NCBI GenBank assembly: GCA_031769625.1
Contig: JAUIMM010000178.1
Span: forward strand, 24,671,501 to 24,735,500
Reading direction: 5' to 3'
DNA length: 64,000 nt
Origin: Taudactylus pleione
Lineage: Eukaryota > Chordata > Amphibia > Anura > Myobatrachidae
Positions 20,077-32,257 of this stretch are shown one piece after another. Made by a program: the position numbers and the translations under genes. The notes under the pieces are model-generated. The model was not told where the DNA came from. It searched no databases and was given only the letters and a program-made list of their open reading frames with translations. Positions within the stretch are counted from its first letter, which is position 1; the number at the start of each line of letters is the position of its first letter.

Positions 20077-22697
20077 TTACTTAAAGGTGGCAGAGTTTGG
20101 GTGTCGGTCTACATTATGGTCCATACTCTCTACATAGAAAAGTCTTTCAATCTACTAAAAATTAAGACAGCCCTTAACTCACCTGATATCAATGAGGCAA
20201 ATGTAAAAGTTGTATTTAATTGTACTTACTTAACCAGTTTGCCCAAAACAGGTAGCCAGAAATGCATTTTTACTATTGATATCATGCCCATTCCCATCTG
20301 TGTCCGAACTCCAGAACAGTTGTGCCAAGCATCATGGTATGTCCATTTCTTCTAAGTAAAATGTAAGAGTGCACCTTTATGTGCAAGGCAATAAAACAAG
20401 TGAATACGCCCATAAACAAAAGGCGTTTTTGTATATGGCAGGTCCTAATTCAAGCAGTAGATGAATGGCTCAATTTCATTAAATGGTATCAGAAAAAATA
20501 ACAATCAATTGTAAAATCAACTTATTGTCAGTTAGCTAGTATAACAGAGTACCCCAAAAAGCATTGCACTCCAACAAATATTTATTGATGTGTATATAAT
20601 CTTAATTACCAAAGGAAATATAAATAAACGTTTGTATGGTTTTGGCACATAATAAACAGTGATCATAATTTTTAAACTCCTTCGTGGATTACATCTTTTT
20701 GACAAGCACCTTCCCAAAAAATATACCTTTTCTGACATGTCCAGAAGACATATGGTGACGGTGGGCAGCGGCAGAAGTGATGTCAATTTTGTGAGAAAAA
20801 AAAATTAATGATGATTGGTGAGAAGGGAATTTACTGTAAGTCCTTACAATATATCTCTCCCAAACTGGCAACTACTGTACACAGATGGGGAGAGCACATT
20901 GTGCCCTACAGTATCTTCGCCATACTGGCTGCAAGGCACCGTTATACAGTATGATAGATCCCCCTTTCATAAGATGTTCTCCTTTATTAGTTATTGTCTA
21001 TGAACACCAGACAATAAAATAGTACACACACAAAAAAAAAGAAAAAAGTCAAATTTTTCACAGTTATGGAGGGGATCTAAAGCCCATATCACCCCCATCT
21101 TGTGTCAAACTAAAAAAGGTGTCCCCTCATTTAATGCTGTAGCCTTGTTGGGCTACCATATATTTCCAACACACTGTAAGCTTTTAAATCGAGACAGAGA
21201 AAACTTCGAAAAAACATTATTTATTAAGTGCCAATTTTTTTAATACATTTTATTTGATGTGCTAGAGGGAGTAAAACGATTAATGATATATTCTGAAAAT
21301 ACAATGGAGGGACACCATTGGGACACCTAAAGCCGCGGGGGGACATTTCTTCTTGCAGCATCCCGAGGCAGGAGAAGAAATGTGTACAAAGTCCTTTGGT
21401 TTGGGCTCCCTAACGGCGCAATAACCACTTCTTTAGATGGTTTTAGCCAGTTTTCATGGATAAACCCGGTGCTCTTAGGCGCATTAAATACTAATGGACG
21501 CCAGAACAACTGTATTGCTTAGTTGGGTGCATATTTATATAGACGCCCACCGGTGGTGGGGGGTGCGCAAAACAATTGAATCGCCCGCCAATATCTGTTG
21601 TGAGGGTACTGCATAGTGAAAATTGTGTGTGTAAATGCTGAAATAGGACTTCAACACCGGGATGAGAAGGAACTCAGCAGCGGTGGGGTTAAAGCCCTAT
21701 AGTTGAACTTGTAAGTATTTTTTGCTGTGTTACATTAATTTTCATCTGAGAATTGTAAGAAAATGGTTTTCTATTAAGTATAAACCAAAAATATTACCCT
21801 TACTTGTAATCTATGTTTGCCTTCCTTACAAATGTTTATCAATACATAATTAGTATTTTTGTTATTTTTTTTCAGTTGTCAGTAAATATAGCTGAATATT
21901 ATTTACAAACAAATACCTTGCTAAGGTCAGTAATAAAAACTACTTAAGTATCAGTAATTTATTGTTGCTAAATTAAATCAGCACAAATGGATAGACATTG
22001 TTATTTCTGTAATATTGTTTTACACCTTCAACACAAATACTGTACAATGTCTCCTGCTCATAGGACATGCAAACCAAACAATGAGGGCTGTAGACGCTGC
22101 TATACTCCAGCTTCAATTCACCTGGCAGCTTGATGCAGCGTGCTTGCACATGACAACACATTGATTTTATTTCTACCTCCACATCGACATCTGTGTAAAG
22201 AAATCCATTAGGCAGACAGTTCTCATCTCAATTGACTGACAGAGTGACAATTGAATACTTTTCACCTTCTTAACTGACTGACAGCTAGACACTTAAACAA
22301 GCCTTCATGCTGCTATAATAGTTTGAAACACTTTCAATTACCCGAATCAAACAAATCCATGATCCCACCAGTTGAATTCATTCTCTGACGGCTGCTATAC
22401 CTGACTGCGTTTATTTTATTTCTATCATCTGTTTTTATTGAGACTGGGTTTATATTATTTGCGGAGTAATGAATGTTTTTTTTACAAGTACAAAAACATT
22501 GAGGCAAATAAAAGAAAAGAAAATACTAATAATAAAATTAAATTGTTTAAGTTCTGATGGGATATTACGAGGTCAAATTATTTATTTGCTTATATAACAC
22601 AGTCAAACAAAAAGTATAAATTTGTTTAGTTGCCAAGGATATTTGGTAGTGGCGGTGCCTTACCTGGCTGGTCTGAAGGGGGGTGTCTGCAGCCCCT
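20077..22697. other. Anonymous AT-rich DNA
   Basis: No coding motif. A block around 21090-21190 (CATCTTGTGTCAAAC ... TTGGGCTACCATAT) resembles 24465-24530, so a diverged dispersed repeat passes through here. Confidence 0.5.
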
Positions 22698-23042
22698 AGA
22701 ACATGGGGAACCTCAGGCCCGGGGGCCGTATAAGGCCCTCGGAGTCATTTGGTCTGGCCCTCTGAGCTTTTCTCTGCTAGCCTCATCTGGCTAGCAGGGT
22801 GCCTAGAATGGCACCGTGCAGCCAGAATCTATACGTCCTTAGGACGCTTCAGACGGTCACACCGCTATCCTTACAGCTACCCAGAGCATCCTCAGGATGC
22901 TCCAGGCATTGCTGTAATCACCGGCGATTGTGGCCCTGCTCTGTGTGAAGTCACATGGAGGGAGCGTGGCCTGCACCAGGCGCGCGAGTAATGTTATATA
23001 TATCAAAATGGCCCTCTGCAAACAAAAGGTTCCCCACCCCTG
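22698..23042. mobile_element. hAT-like MITE (GGGGAACC ends)
   Basis: TGGGGAACC near the left end and GGTTCCCCACCCCTG at the right end are the terminal sequences of a hAT-type non-autonomous family that is widespread in vertebrates. The interior has short hairpins such as GAGCATCCTCAGGATGCTC and GCTAGCCTCATCTGGCTAGC. I did not find an intact 8-bp duplication. Confidence 0.6.
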
Positions 23043-25074
23043 CCATAGAAGCTGGTAAGGGCTGCCATAATAGCAGGGGAGTGGCTATCCATGGGAAGTG
23101 CTCTCTTCTGTTGCAGTCTAGACTAGAAGTCCCAGAGGGATAAAACACCTCCTCCTGGGACTAGCTGTTTAGCTGTGACTAGCAGAGAGCACTTCCAACA
23201 AGAAGCCACTGCCACTGGTGGGCAGTCCCTGCGGGTAGCGGATTTTACTGGAGGTACTGTATAAAATCGCCACCGAGGTTAGGGTATTTTTGGGGTTGCT
23301 GAATTAAAAAATGAAAGTATTTTTTTTAGAATTGGCTCTAGTACTTGAGATAATGTATACCTTTAAATATAGGAAACTTAGCCATAACGCGTGCATATGG
23401 AAATCTATCAGAACATTTTAGAAGCCGAGACACGCAAATATTCTAGATGTTCACTCTGCGATCATTCTAGAATGTTCATCCTCCGTATATAAGTGACTGA
23501 CCACCCAACCAGTTGTCTATTGCATTTTTCTTGTTTCTTGTCCATGTATCTCAAAAATTAGAGAGAATCCAGGAGAACCGGAATCAGCACCACAAAGTTA
23601 CCCCAAAATAGCTCTAATATGATTGGAAATAATATGTGTTGATCAAAGTAATCAAAGCGAACTACTGGTACAGGGCCAGTACTGGTCTTTGCTATACATT
23701 GTATTGTTCAATGTGTTTAGCATATCTCACTGCTATGCTGCTACACGGTAATAACCTCAGACATTGCTAGGTCAATTTTACAACTACACCAAGTATCAAT
23801 CATTTAAAGGGGCTGACTATGTTTGGACAACCTCTACTATTTGTACACCTCTACCATCGAAAGTCCACTGGAATGTGCAATAGGTCCACTATTGCAGTCA
23901 GGTCTGTAAAGAGCCAAAAACACTGTTGTATTCAACCTCTCCTATACATAATTACGTTGCCATTAAGATCATTAGCAAATGTCCATCCCCCATACCTCCA
24001 AAATCCTCTCTCTTTAATTTAACCACTCTCCTGCTAAGACGAGTCTGGCTCATCTTTAGCATGTACAAAAAAAACATCACTGCAATCACCAGACAATAAC
24101 ACTCTTAACTGCAGAAAACTATTAAGTCCCCTGGAAGATCGGGAAGAGATCTCCCCATTTACTGGTTTCAATAAACTCCGGGGTAAATACACAAATTTCA
24201 AAGATGGGTGTTTCATCTTTCAAATGATGTGGTCCCCTTTGGTGATACTGCATGGATGATAAAATAATAATCTTTGGAAAGGATAAAATTAAGACATCTC
24301 TTTCCCATACTGGTACCAAAAAAAGTCAAAGACAACCTCGCGTTTGAAACAGGGAAGTCCCTTCTTTCAAATGACGTGATCCCTTCGCAGTCATTGTCTG
24401 GTGATCCCCATTAAGTTTTCCAGATAAAGGAGGGTTTTAACTGCCAGGTCTCCCACCCCCATCCTGGGTCAAATAAAACATGGGTTACATCATTTGTTGG
24501 GCTAACATATTAATTCTACAAATCTATGCCTTTAATTCAAGGGGTCTAATGATGTGGATAGTCCTGCTCCCATCGCTGCTCACCTGCATCTCCTCTCCAG
24601 GCTTCTCCCGGAGAGGAAATATCTAAAGTCGGCAAGTATGGTATACACTCACAGATGCATAAATTTGGACACCCTAGTCGGCAACCTTCTGCACGTGTGC
24701 TTACATTTAGGGCCACATGGTCTGTCAGGCCTGACTACTAGGAAGAATGGTCAAGTATTACGGGGCGTGGCGACACCACGTTGTGAATATCAGGGTCTTT
24801 TTTTAAAAGGAATGGACACTGAAGAGGGTGTGGAGGCACCTTGTAAGCAGTTTGGGCCGACCCAAGCTCCTGAGGCTTCAGTTGTGCTTTGCTTAAATAT
24901 ATGAACTGTATGTACAGTAACTGTTGTGATTTCCCACACAAGTTTAATTTCATCTTTATGTCATGTAAGGTCCACTTTAAATGGAACATTGCTCAGACAT
25001 CCTCTTAGTTCAATCAAGAATCATAATAAAAATAATCTACAATAATAAAATTAAGTGTGTGGCATCAAGACTGA
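23043..25074. other. Anonymous DNA
   Basis: No recognised gene. The open frame near 24554-24904 has no family motif and overlaps the diverged repeat shared with 21090-21190. Confidence 0.5.
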
Positions 25075-25551
25075 GGGCCCGATTGAGACCATGCTCGCTA
25101 GGAAGCGTTTGCACGCAGACTGCCGATGTTTGCTTTGAGCGCATACGTACACATCACAGTGCCCGAACCAGTCAGCGCGATCGGGCAGCGCTCGCTAGCT
25201 GCGCTAGGGTTTTTTTTTGGTGAAAACGTGGGAGTGGTGGTGCGAACGCAGGCGTGCCAGAGTGTCTTAACGCCGTTTCAGAGGCGTGCATAATTAAGAC
25301 GCAGCGTCATAGTACACGTCACATGGCTGAATTTTACACTGAAGTGCTCGCAGAGCTTGCGGTAGGGTATGGTCAACCACAAGTGTTGCGTATGCATCCC
25401 ATGGTACTCGATGTTTGCATACACTCACTGGAGATTACGTGCATTAGTGGGCGTCTTAAGACAGGCTGGTGGGCATCTGCTGCCTTGCGATCGCGGATTT
25501 GCATACTTTCGCTGCGTGCGAACGCATCTAGCGAGCGGGTCTGAATCGAGC
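25075..25551. mobile_element. TGA-flanked MITE (GGGCC family)
   Basis: The left end GGGCCCGATTGAGACC and the reverse complement of the right end, GGGCTCGATTCAGACCC, form the terminal repeats. TGA precedes and follows the element. The interior is GC-rich with GCTAGC and GCGATCGC palindromes. Related termini occur at 40486, 44873, 52021 and 59485. Confidence 0.75.
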
Positions 25552-28379
25552 CCTGAGATCACTCTATGCACTCACATGCAATCAGTGGGAAAACCTATTT
25601 CACACTCCAGCTATACAAATATATATATATATATAAAATATTAATACAATGAAGACAATTACAACATATCTGTTGTGAAAAAAAACTTAAAATAAGCACA
25701 TCGAAGCTTAAAGAATAGAATTCCATTTAGCTTTTGTGTCCATGTACTGTATATCTTAGAGAGCTACAGCCCCTAACAAGCTAACAGTAGAAGCAGAGAA
25801 CCTCTGTGCTCTCATCACTGTAAATTGCAATATTTCAGGAAAATGTTGATAACCTGGAATTAGTGAATAATGTATATTTACCCACTGGTTTTCATGACAA
25901 GTAACCCCTTATAATCATCCCCTGCAATTATACGTCCAGCTTGGAAACATATATTAGAATCTGAATAATTTGTACTTGTTTCATATGGTAAATCGTATTT
26001 AGCAGATATGCAAATTCAACCAAATGGCTAAAAGCAGCCTAGCCAGTTAGAGAAAATGAAATGCAGACCCTTCAACAGCAGGATAACTATAGGGTCACAC
26101 CATACTGAGTGCAGCTTTTCAATACTTAATCATTTACCACTGGTGTAGGGTTCAATTACTGTGTGTTACTATACTCGTACACTTACACAATATTTTCTCA
26201 AATTAGTGTACCACTGCATGCAATTAGATATAGAAGCTAGAAAGAGGGACCATTTTGCAGATATCAGTTTGTGTTGCAGAAACAACTTCAGTATTCCCCA
26301 GTGAAATATCTAAATGAACATGCTTATGATTTCAACATATATAGTACATAACAGGCAAACAAGTAGGATGAGGGTGCGCTGTTATGTGCTGTAATTGGGT
26401 TGACAGAAATAAAAGGAAAAGTCAGAGTCCATCAAGAACTGTTTTGTAAAAAACACACAAAAAGCAAAAGATTGTCTCTGCAATTGAACAGTTGCATCAA
26501 AAATGGTCAAAGCATTTTAAAAGGACATCATTTTCAGATATGAGAAAACCAGATCTGAATATAAACAGTGTCCCACAGATCAGCCAGATGCATGCAGAGC
26601 TATTTAATGCCTAAGGAGGTTATGAAGCACGGTGACATCTCCCCCTCGGTTCCCAATTACATAGGGTCTGTTTATGGCGATCCAGACAGGTAAATAGGTT
26701 ATAAGAGCAAAATATCTGGTCTCTGTTTATGAAAAAACCTGATGCAAGAAATGATTTGAAGATGAACTATGCTTATCGTGTTATCTACAGATTTCTAAGT
26801 ACATTCATATGTAGAAAGCAACACAGCAGCACAAGAAGACATAAAAATATCAATAGCATGCACATCACATATACTGTACACACAAATGCATGTATACATA
26901 CAACCAAATGCAGGATAAGCTCTTATTTAGTAAATGTAATTGCCATATGAGCAGGGTGAGATTATCATGTAATCAGTGCATTCTAGGACATGTAAGTGTA
27001 TTGCGTTTGCACAATCAGAACAATCAGCAATAGATTAACTCTCCGATGACTAAGATTGAGGCAGTAATGTGGAAAAAATAAATCTGACAATTCCCAAGAC
27101 TGCTGGTTCATTCTAAAAGAAGAATGATTACATGACCTGTGCATGTACATACCCAATGTGTTCGGGATTTGGGATATTTTTCTAAAATGTCTGGGACATA
27201 ATGAGCAATATAAGATCCTATAATTCCTCACAAGACAAACACTTTGAAAGGAATCAAGTTTCCTGGCTTGACGCCCCTCCGCTGGTCAATAAGTTGGAGG
27301 CGCCAATATAGAGTTTTCTTTGAGCCCAAAGTAAAATGACACTCCGTAAAGGGAGCTTGCTCAACCACACTGTACAACAAATTGATTTTCTGGGAAGCAA
27401 TACAGCCTGTATTTAACCTAACAGTCTAACCCTGTTGTACTACACAAAAAGGATCATGCATATTGATTTCTTTATTACAATTCCTTGTGCGATCAGTAAA
27501 CGTTTGCAAAACACCAGCTCCTGGAGCAAGGGAATTTTAATTTTTCATTCAAACGTGGCACAAGCCTGCATGGCTGCATGTTGTCCTTATTTGCTAGAGC
27601 ACAGTCTTTTCACACAAGATGTAAAGTGGTGATCTATTTAGCATATTCCTCATTGACTTTTTTTATTTTTTTATTTAAACGGCAAATGGTTTATTTGTAA
27701 ATAATAATAGCATTTAGTAAGAAGCAACATGTTTATTTTCAGTGGGGTTTTGCATGTAATTGTAGCATTTAAGAGAAGAGAATATATTCATCTACTTAGG
27801 AATAACACTTTGCTAAAGTAAACATCTCTTCCCTTAAATACTATTGCTACAAAACTAATACTTTAACATGAAATCATTAGTTTTTAAACAATGCCCTATG
27901 CCACAACCGATAAGTAGTCAAATTAGCGCAACTAGAACCTTACCATTCACAAGGAATATCAGTACAAACATGGCTGATTCAGAACCATATTGCTGACTGC
28001 ACTAAGAGGGAAACAAGTTTGATCTCTACTGCTCAGTGCTAACAATGAACACAATAAGCAGACAAACGGTCCATCAGTGAAATACAAAAGCAAAAGGCAG
28101 TGTAATTGACAGCAATGACTATTTCCATTCCTTGTACATATAATAAAACCAGTAAAAGGACACATGCTATTCTCATAGAAAGCCGAAAAGAAAAATAATA
28201 ATGGGAAATTAATTTTATATGTGTTTTTTTTTTTTTTTATACCACAATTAAACTTTTGATTCGATTAATGTGAAGTTTCTGGAATCGATGTAAGCGATTA
28301 AGCAATTGCAAGCACAATGCTTTGTGAGGCGTAATTACTATAAGGTCACTAGATATTATTTGGAGTCACTTTGGTTTAT
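25552..28379. other. Repeat-poor AT-rich stretch
   Basis: A short (AT)n run lies at about 25620-25636. Otherwise there is no repeat shared with the rest of the window and no coding motif. Short open frames lack protein-family content. Confidence 0.55.
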
Positions 28380-29345
28380 CATATTACAACATGACAGGAT
28401 GTGAGGCAAAAATTATAAATTCTTTCCCTAAATCTGTCCTTTTCTGATTTAGATGGATGGAGAATAATTAACTCTTAATTATTCAGATGACTTCAAGGCA
28501 ACTTAAGGATTCAGAAAAGAATGCAGTCATTTTCACCAAGGAAAGCAGTCTCCTATCATTTATCAAATCTTACAACTTGACCAAGGATGAATAAAATAAA
28601 AAAAAATCTTGTTTACCCAAAGCCCTAACTGCTACCTTAGAGGTTGTTAAGCAATAACATTTCCTTTAAATTCTACCATATGCAAATGAACAGCAGCAAT
28701 TTGCATTTTAAAGTATTTAACTCTACATATTTATTAGATTTTGAGGCCATGCTGATCATTGATTTATGTGCTTCTGGCAATCATATTTCCATATTTGTAT
28801 GATTTTGATGACAGTAATAATTCAAATATGCAGAAAGTTGTTCTTTGAACAATATCTTTAATTACGTCCTCAAAGCATTATTGTTTTTCCTGCTGCCCTG
28901 GCAGGAAAGGTTTGAGTACGGAGATGGCACTGTGATCCAAACAGCCGAGATAACATTTGTCCTTTACTGTCTTGCACACAAAATACAGAAATGACTTCTC
29001 TTGTAAACCAATTCAAAGCCCCTCAACGCACTGCACAGAACCTTGCACGTGAACCACTTATTAATTCTGACACACTTTCACGACAAATTCAATCACAGCT
29101 CAGAAGGTTTATGTTTAAAATGCAAAACCTGCCCCATTTACTTTGCCGCTAACTCGGAAACTTTTTTTCGCCATGTCGGGCTTGTCACATATTACGTACA
29201 CTTCTATGAAAGCCATCAAGAGCTGTAATCATTAAAATGAGCCACAAACAATGTTTTTCTTTTCTTTTACATTTCTCAGCTGCAAATCTGTAAAATGCCT
29301 TGGACTATATCACAAAAGACATTCAATGATTACATAAGAGATAAA
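28380..29345. promoter_or_regulatory. Candidate conserved noncoding element
   Basis: Unique AT-rich sequence containing ATGCAAAT (28680-28687) and its exact reverse complement ATTTGCAT (28699-28706) 11 bp apart, both POU/octamer sites. It also has TTAATTATTC and TAATTA-type homeodomain sites near 28457-28487. The texture resembles gene-desert enhancers. Conservation cannot be tested from one sequence. Confidence 0.3.
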
Positions 29346-29390
29346 GTGTAGATTTTAAATACTTTATATTAATCTTATTTCCAAATTATA

Positions 29391-29441
<51 letters not shown>

Positions 29442-29502
29442 TGCATACACACACACACACATATACATACACATTATATATATAAATATATATATATATG
29501 GA
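29391..29502. repeat. Compound (TA)n(CA)n microsatellite
   Basis: A TA run to about 29429 is followed by CA runs broken by ATGCAT, then further TATATA tracts. Confidence 0.95.
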
Positions 29503-29503
29503 A

Positions 29504-30035
29504 TCGGTATGATTTACCGCCGGACCCATGCCCGGCGGTTGGAATCCCGACAGCGGCATCCCGGCAGAGGAGGAATTCCCAATCATCAAAGGTAAGTATT
29601 GTCTAACCTAATTCTACCCCCTAACCCTCCCTTAGGTGTGCCTAACCCTAACCTTCCCCCCCAGTGCCTAACCCTAACCCTCCCTTAGGGGTGCCTAACC
29701 CTAACCTAACCCCCCCCTTCCCCGCCGCCTAAACCTAAGTCCCCCGGGGGGGTGCCTAACACTAACCTACCCTTCCCCTAGCCTAAACTTAACCTCCCGG
29801 GGGGTGCCTAACTCTAAGTCCCCCCCCGGAAACCCTAAACCTAACCCTCCCCCCCTCTGTCCACGGCAGTCAACGCTCAACGTCACTTCGATCAGGATGC
29901 CGGGCGCCAGTCTCCCGCATCAGTAAAATGACAGGCATCTAGATTTAGATGCCTGTCATTTAACCCTCGCCGGGCTTAAGCAGTCGGGAAGCCGGCTGTC
30001 GGGATTAGGTCAGCTGGCTTCCCGATTGCATACCT
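29504..30035. mobile_element. Dispersed element with CCTAACC core, copy 1
   Basis: The ends GGTATGATTTACCGCCGG and CCCGATTGCATACC are roughly inverted. The interior is built of CCTAACCCTAACC words spaced by GGGGGTGCC blocks, then GGGATGCCGGGCGCC-like sequence and an inverted ATTTAGATGCCTGTCATT pair. Related copies lie at 44565-45700 and 54560-55035, with fragments at 34320-34480, 35590-35760 and 52780-52905. It is not a telomere, because the words are irregular and bounded. Confidence 0.7.
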
Positions 30036-30081
30036 TATATATACACACATTATATATATATATATATATATATAATTTTAT

Positions 30082-30382
30082 ATATACACGAATACAAAAA
30101 GCACACTTACCTATATACCCCATCCGATATGAGAAAGAATGCGACACTGCTCCACAGCCGCGATCACGTGACCGGATACGTGATCAAGGCTGTCGGGCAT
30201 GGTTACTTTTAGTGACAGCTCCCAGACGCAGGAGCGTTATAGGTTGAAATAGCAACCTCCGGTGGTGAGGAGACGGGTGACGTCATCTCCAGGCGACCCG
30301 CGGCTGTGCAGCAGTGTCACATTCACTCTCATATCAGGTGGGGTATATAGGTAAGTGTTTTTTGCATTCTTGTGTATGTATT
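30082..30382. repeat. Inverted-repeat (fold-back) element
   Basis: The left arm, about 30082-30162 (CACTTACCTATATACCCCAT ... GCGACACTGCTCC), is mirrored by about 30298-30382 (GCAGTGTCACATTC ... GGGGTATATAGGTAAGTG). The loop contains CACGTGACCGGATACGTGATC. Confidence 0.75.
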
Positions 30383-30383
30383 C

Positions 30384-30418
30384 CTGGCGACGGCCCCATA
30401 AGGGCCCTGAAAAGTTGA
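30384..30418 (+). ncRNA. Hammerhead-like core with stem II
   Basis: CTGGCGA, then C, stem GGCCC-CATAA-GGGCC, then CT, then GAAA. This matches the hammerhead order CUGANGA, stem II, GAAA with one core substitution (G for A in the first box) and a five-pair stem. It lies just after the fold-back arms. Confidence 0.3.
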
Positions 30419-30579
30419 ACCTTAAGTAAATTAATTTGTACTAAATCCTGGAGTGACGCTCTGTGTTCTGCCTCGACTAGAGACATTACATCCCTTGCTC
30501 TCTATGTGACTGATTGTGCGAGCACCCAGGTGTTAAAATTGGTGAGAGGAGCATTGAGTGCCGGACCAATAGGAATATA

Positions 30580-32219
30580 CAGTCAGGTGCATAAATATTG
30601 GGACATTGACAGAATTTTCATATTTTGGCCTCTATTCACCACCACAATGGCTTTGAAATGAAACAAACAAGATGTGCTTTAACTGCAGACTTTCAGATTT
30701 CATTTGGGGGTAATTACATCCAAATCAGGTGAACGGTGTAGGAATGACAACGGTTTCTATATGTGCCTCCCACTTTTTAAAGGGCCAAAAGTAATGGGAC
30801 TATCAACTCAAAAGCTATTTCATGGACAGGTGCAGGCTATTCCCTCGTTATTTCATTATCAATTAAGCAGGTAAAAGGTCTGGAGTTGATTCTAGGTGTG
30901 ATATTTGCATTTGGAATCAGTTGCTGTCGACTCTCAATATGAGATCCAAAGAGCTGTCACTATCAGTGAAGCAAGCCATCATTGGGCTGAAAAATCAAAA
31001 CATCAGAGAGATAGCAAAAACATTAGGTGTGGCCAAATCAACTGTTTGGAATATTCTTAAAAAGAAAGAACGCACCGGAGAGCTCAGCAACACCAAAAGA
31101 CCCGGAAGACCACGGAAAACAACTGTGGTGGATGATAGAAGAATTATTTCCCTGGTGAAGAAAAACCCCTTCACAACAGTTGGCCAAATCAAGAACACTC
31201 TCCAGGAGGTAGGTGTATATGTGTCAAAGTCAACAATCAAGAGAAGACTTCACAAGAGTGAATATAGAGAGTTCACCACAAGATGTAAACCATTGGTGAG
31301 CCTCAAAAACAGGAAGACCATATTAGAGTTTGCCAAAGAACATCTAAAAAAGCCATTACAGATCTGGAACAACATCCTATGGACAGATGAGACAAAGATC
31401 AACTTGTACCAGAGTGATGGGAAGAGAAGAGAAGGAAAGGAACTGCTCATGATCCAAAACATGCCACCTCATCAGTGAAGCATGGTGGTGGTAGTGTCAT
31501 GGCATGGGCATGTATGGCTGCCAATGGAACTGGTTCCCTTGTGTTTATTGATGATGTGACTGCTGACAAAAGCAGCAGAATGAATTCTGAAGTGTTTGGG
31601 GCAATATTATACGCTCATATTCAGGCAAATGCTTCAGAACTCATTGGACGGCGCTTCACAGTGCAGATGGACAATGACCCGAAGCATACTGCAAAAGCAA
31701 CCAAAGAGTTGTTTAAGGCTAAACAGTGGAATGTTATGCAATGGCCAAGTCAATCCCCTGACCTGAATCCGATTGAGCAAGCATTTCACTTGATGAAGAC
31801 AAAACTGAAGGGAAAATGCCACAAGAACAAGCAGGAACTGAAGACATTTGCAGTAGAGGCCTGGCAGACCATCACCAGGGATGAAACCCAGCGTCTGGTG
31901 ATGTCTATGCATTCCAGACTTCAGGCTGTAATTGTCTGCAAAGGATTTGCAACAAAGTATTAAAAAGTGAAAGTTAAATTTAGGAATGTTTAGTTTTGTC
32001 CCATTACTTTTGGCCCTTTAAAAAGTGGGAGGCACATATAGAAACCGTTGTAATTCCTACACCGTTCACCTGATTTGGATGTAATTACCCTCAAATGAAA
32101 TCTGAAAGTCTGCAGTTAAACCACATCTTGTTTGTTTCATTTTGAAAGCCATTGTGGTGGTGAATAGAGGCCAAAATATGAGAATTCTGTCAATGTCCCA
32201 ATATTTATGCACCTGACTG
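30580..32219 (+). mobile_element. Near-complete Tc1 element
   Basis: A 1640-bp element with inverted terminal repeats of about 221 bp (30580-30800 and about 31998-32219), each starting CAGTCAGGTGCATAA. TA precedes the left end, while the right flank reads AA, probably a mutated TA. The repeats contain internal CATTTTGGC-type subterminal motifs shared by all copies in this window. One transposase gene is encoded, with a frameshift. Confidence 0.95.
30921..31963 (+). pseudogene. Tc1 transposase, frameshifted
   Basis: A DDE transposase that would cut and paste the element by binding its terminal repeats. The likely start is the internal methionine at MRSKELSLSVKQ (30939), and the N-terminal part holds two helix-turn-helix domains around a GRPRKTT AT-hook-like linker (REIAKTLGVAKSTVWNIL and TVGQIKNTL...YVSKSTIKRRL). 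The first catalytic D is in ILWTDETKINLY, the second in VQMDNDPKHTAK, and E in SPDLNPIEQAF, with exactly 34 residues between the second D and E (DD34E). After GKRR a 7-bp deletion relative to the copy at 42483 shifts the frame: the first frame stops at 31478 and the catalytic C-terminus continues in the frame starting at 31475. The combined length is about 340 residues, normal for Tc1. Confidence 0.95.
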
Positions 32220-32225
32220 AATGTG

Positions 32226-32257
<32 letters not shown>
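32220..32257. repeat. (TA)n microsatellite, left of LTR
   Basis: An alternating TA tract that abuts the LTR-like segment and continues on its other side at 32815. Confidence 0.9.

Noticed and set aside
24554..24904. 116-codon frame as a host gene
   Set aside because: No domain, no splice-supported extension, and part of it overlaps a diverged dispersed repeat.
29590..29860. Interstitial telomere
   Set aside because: CCTAACC words are irregular, broken by GGGGGTGCC blocks and recur inside other copies of a bounded dispersed element.
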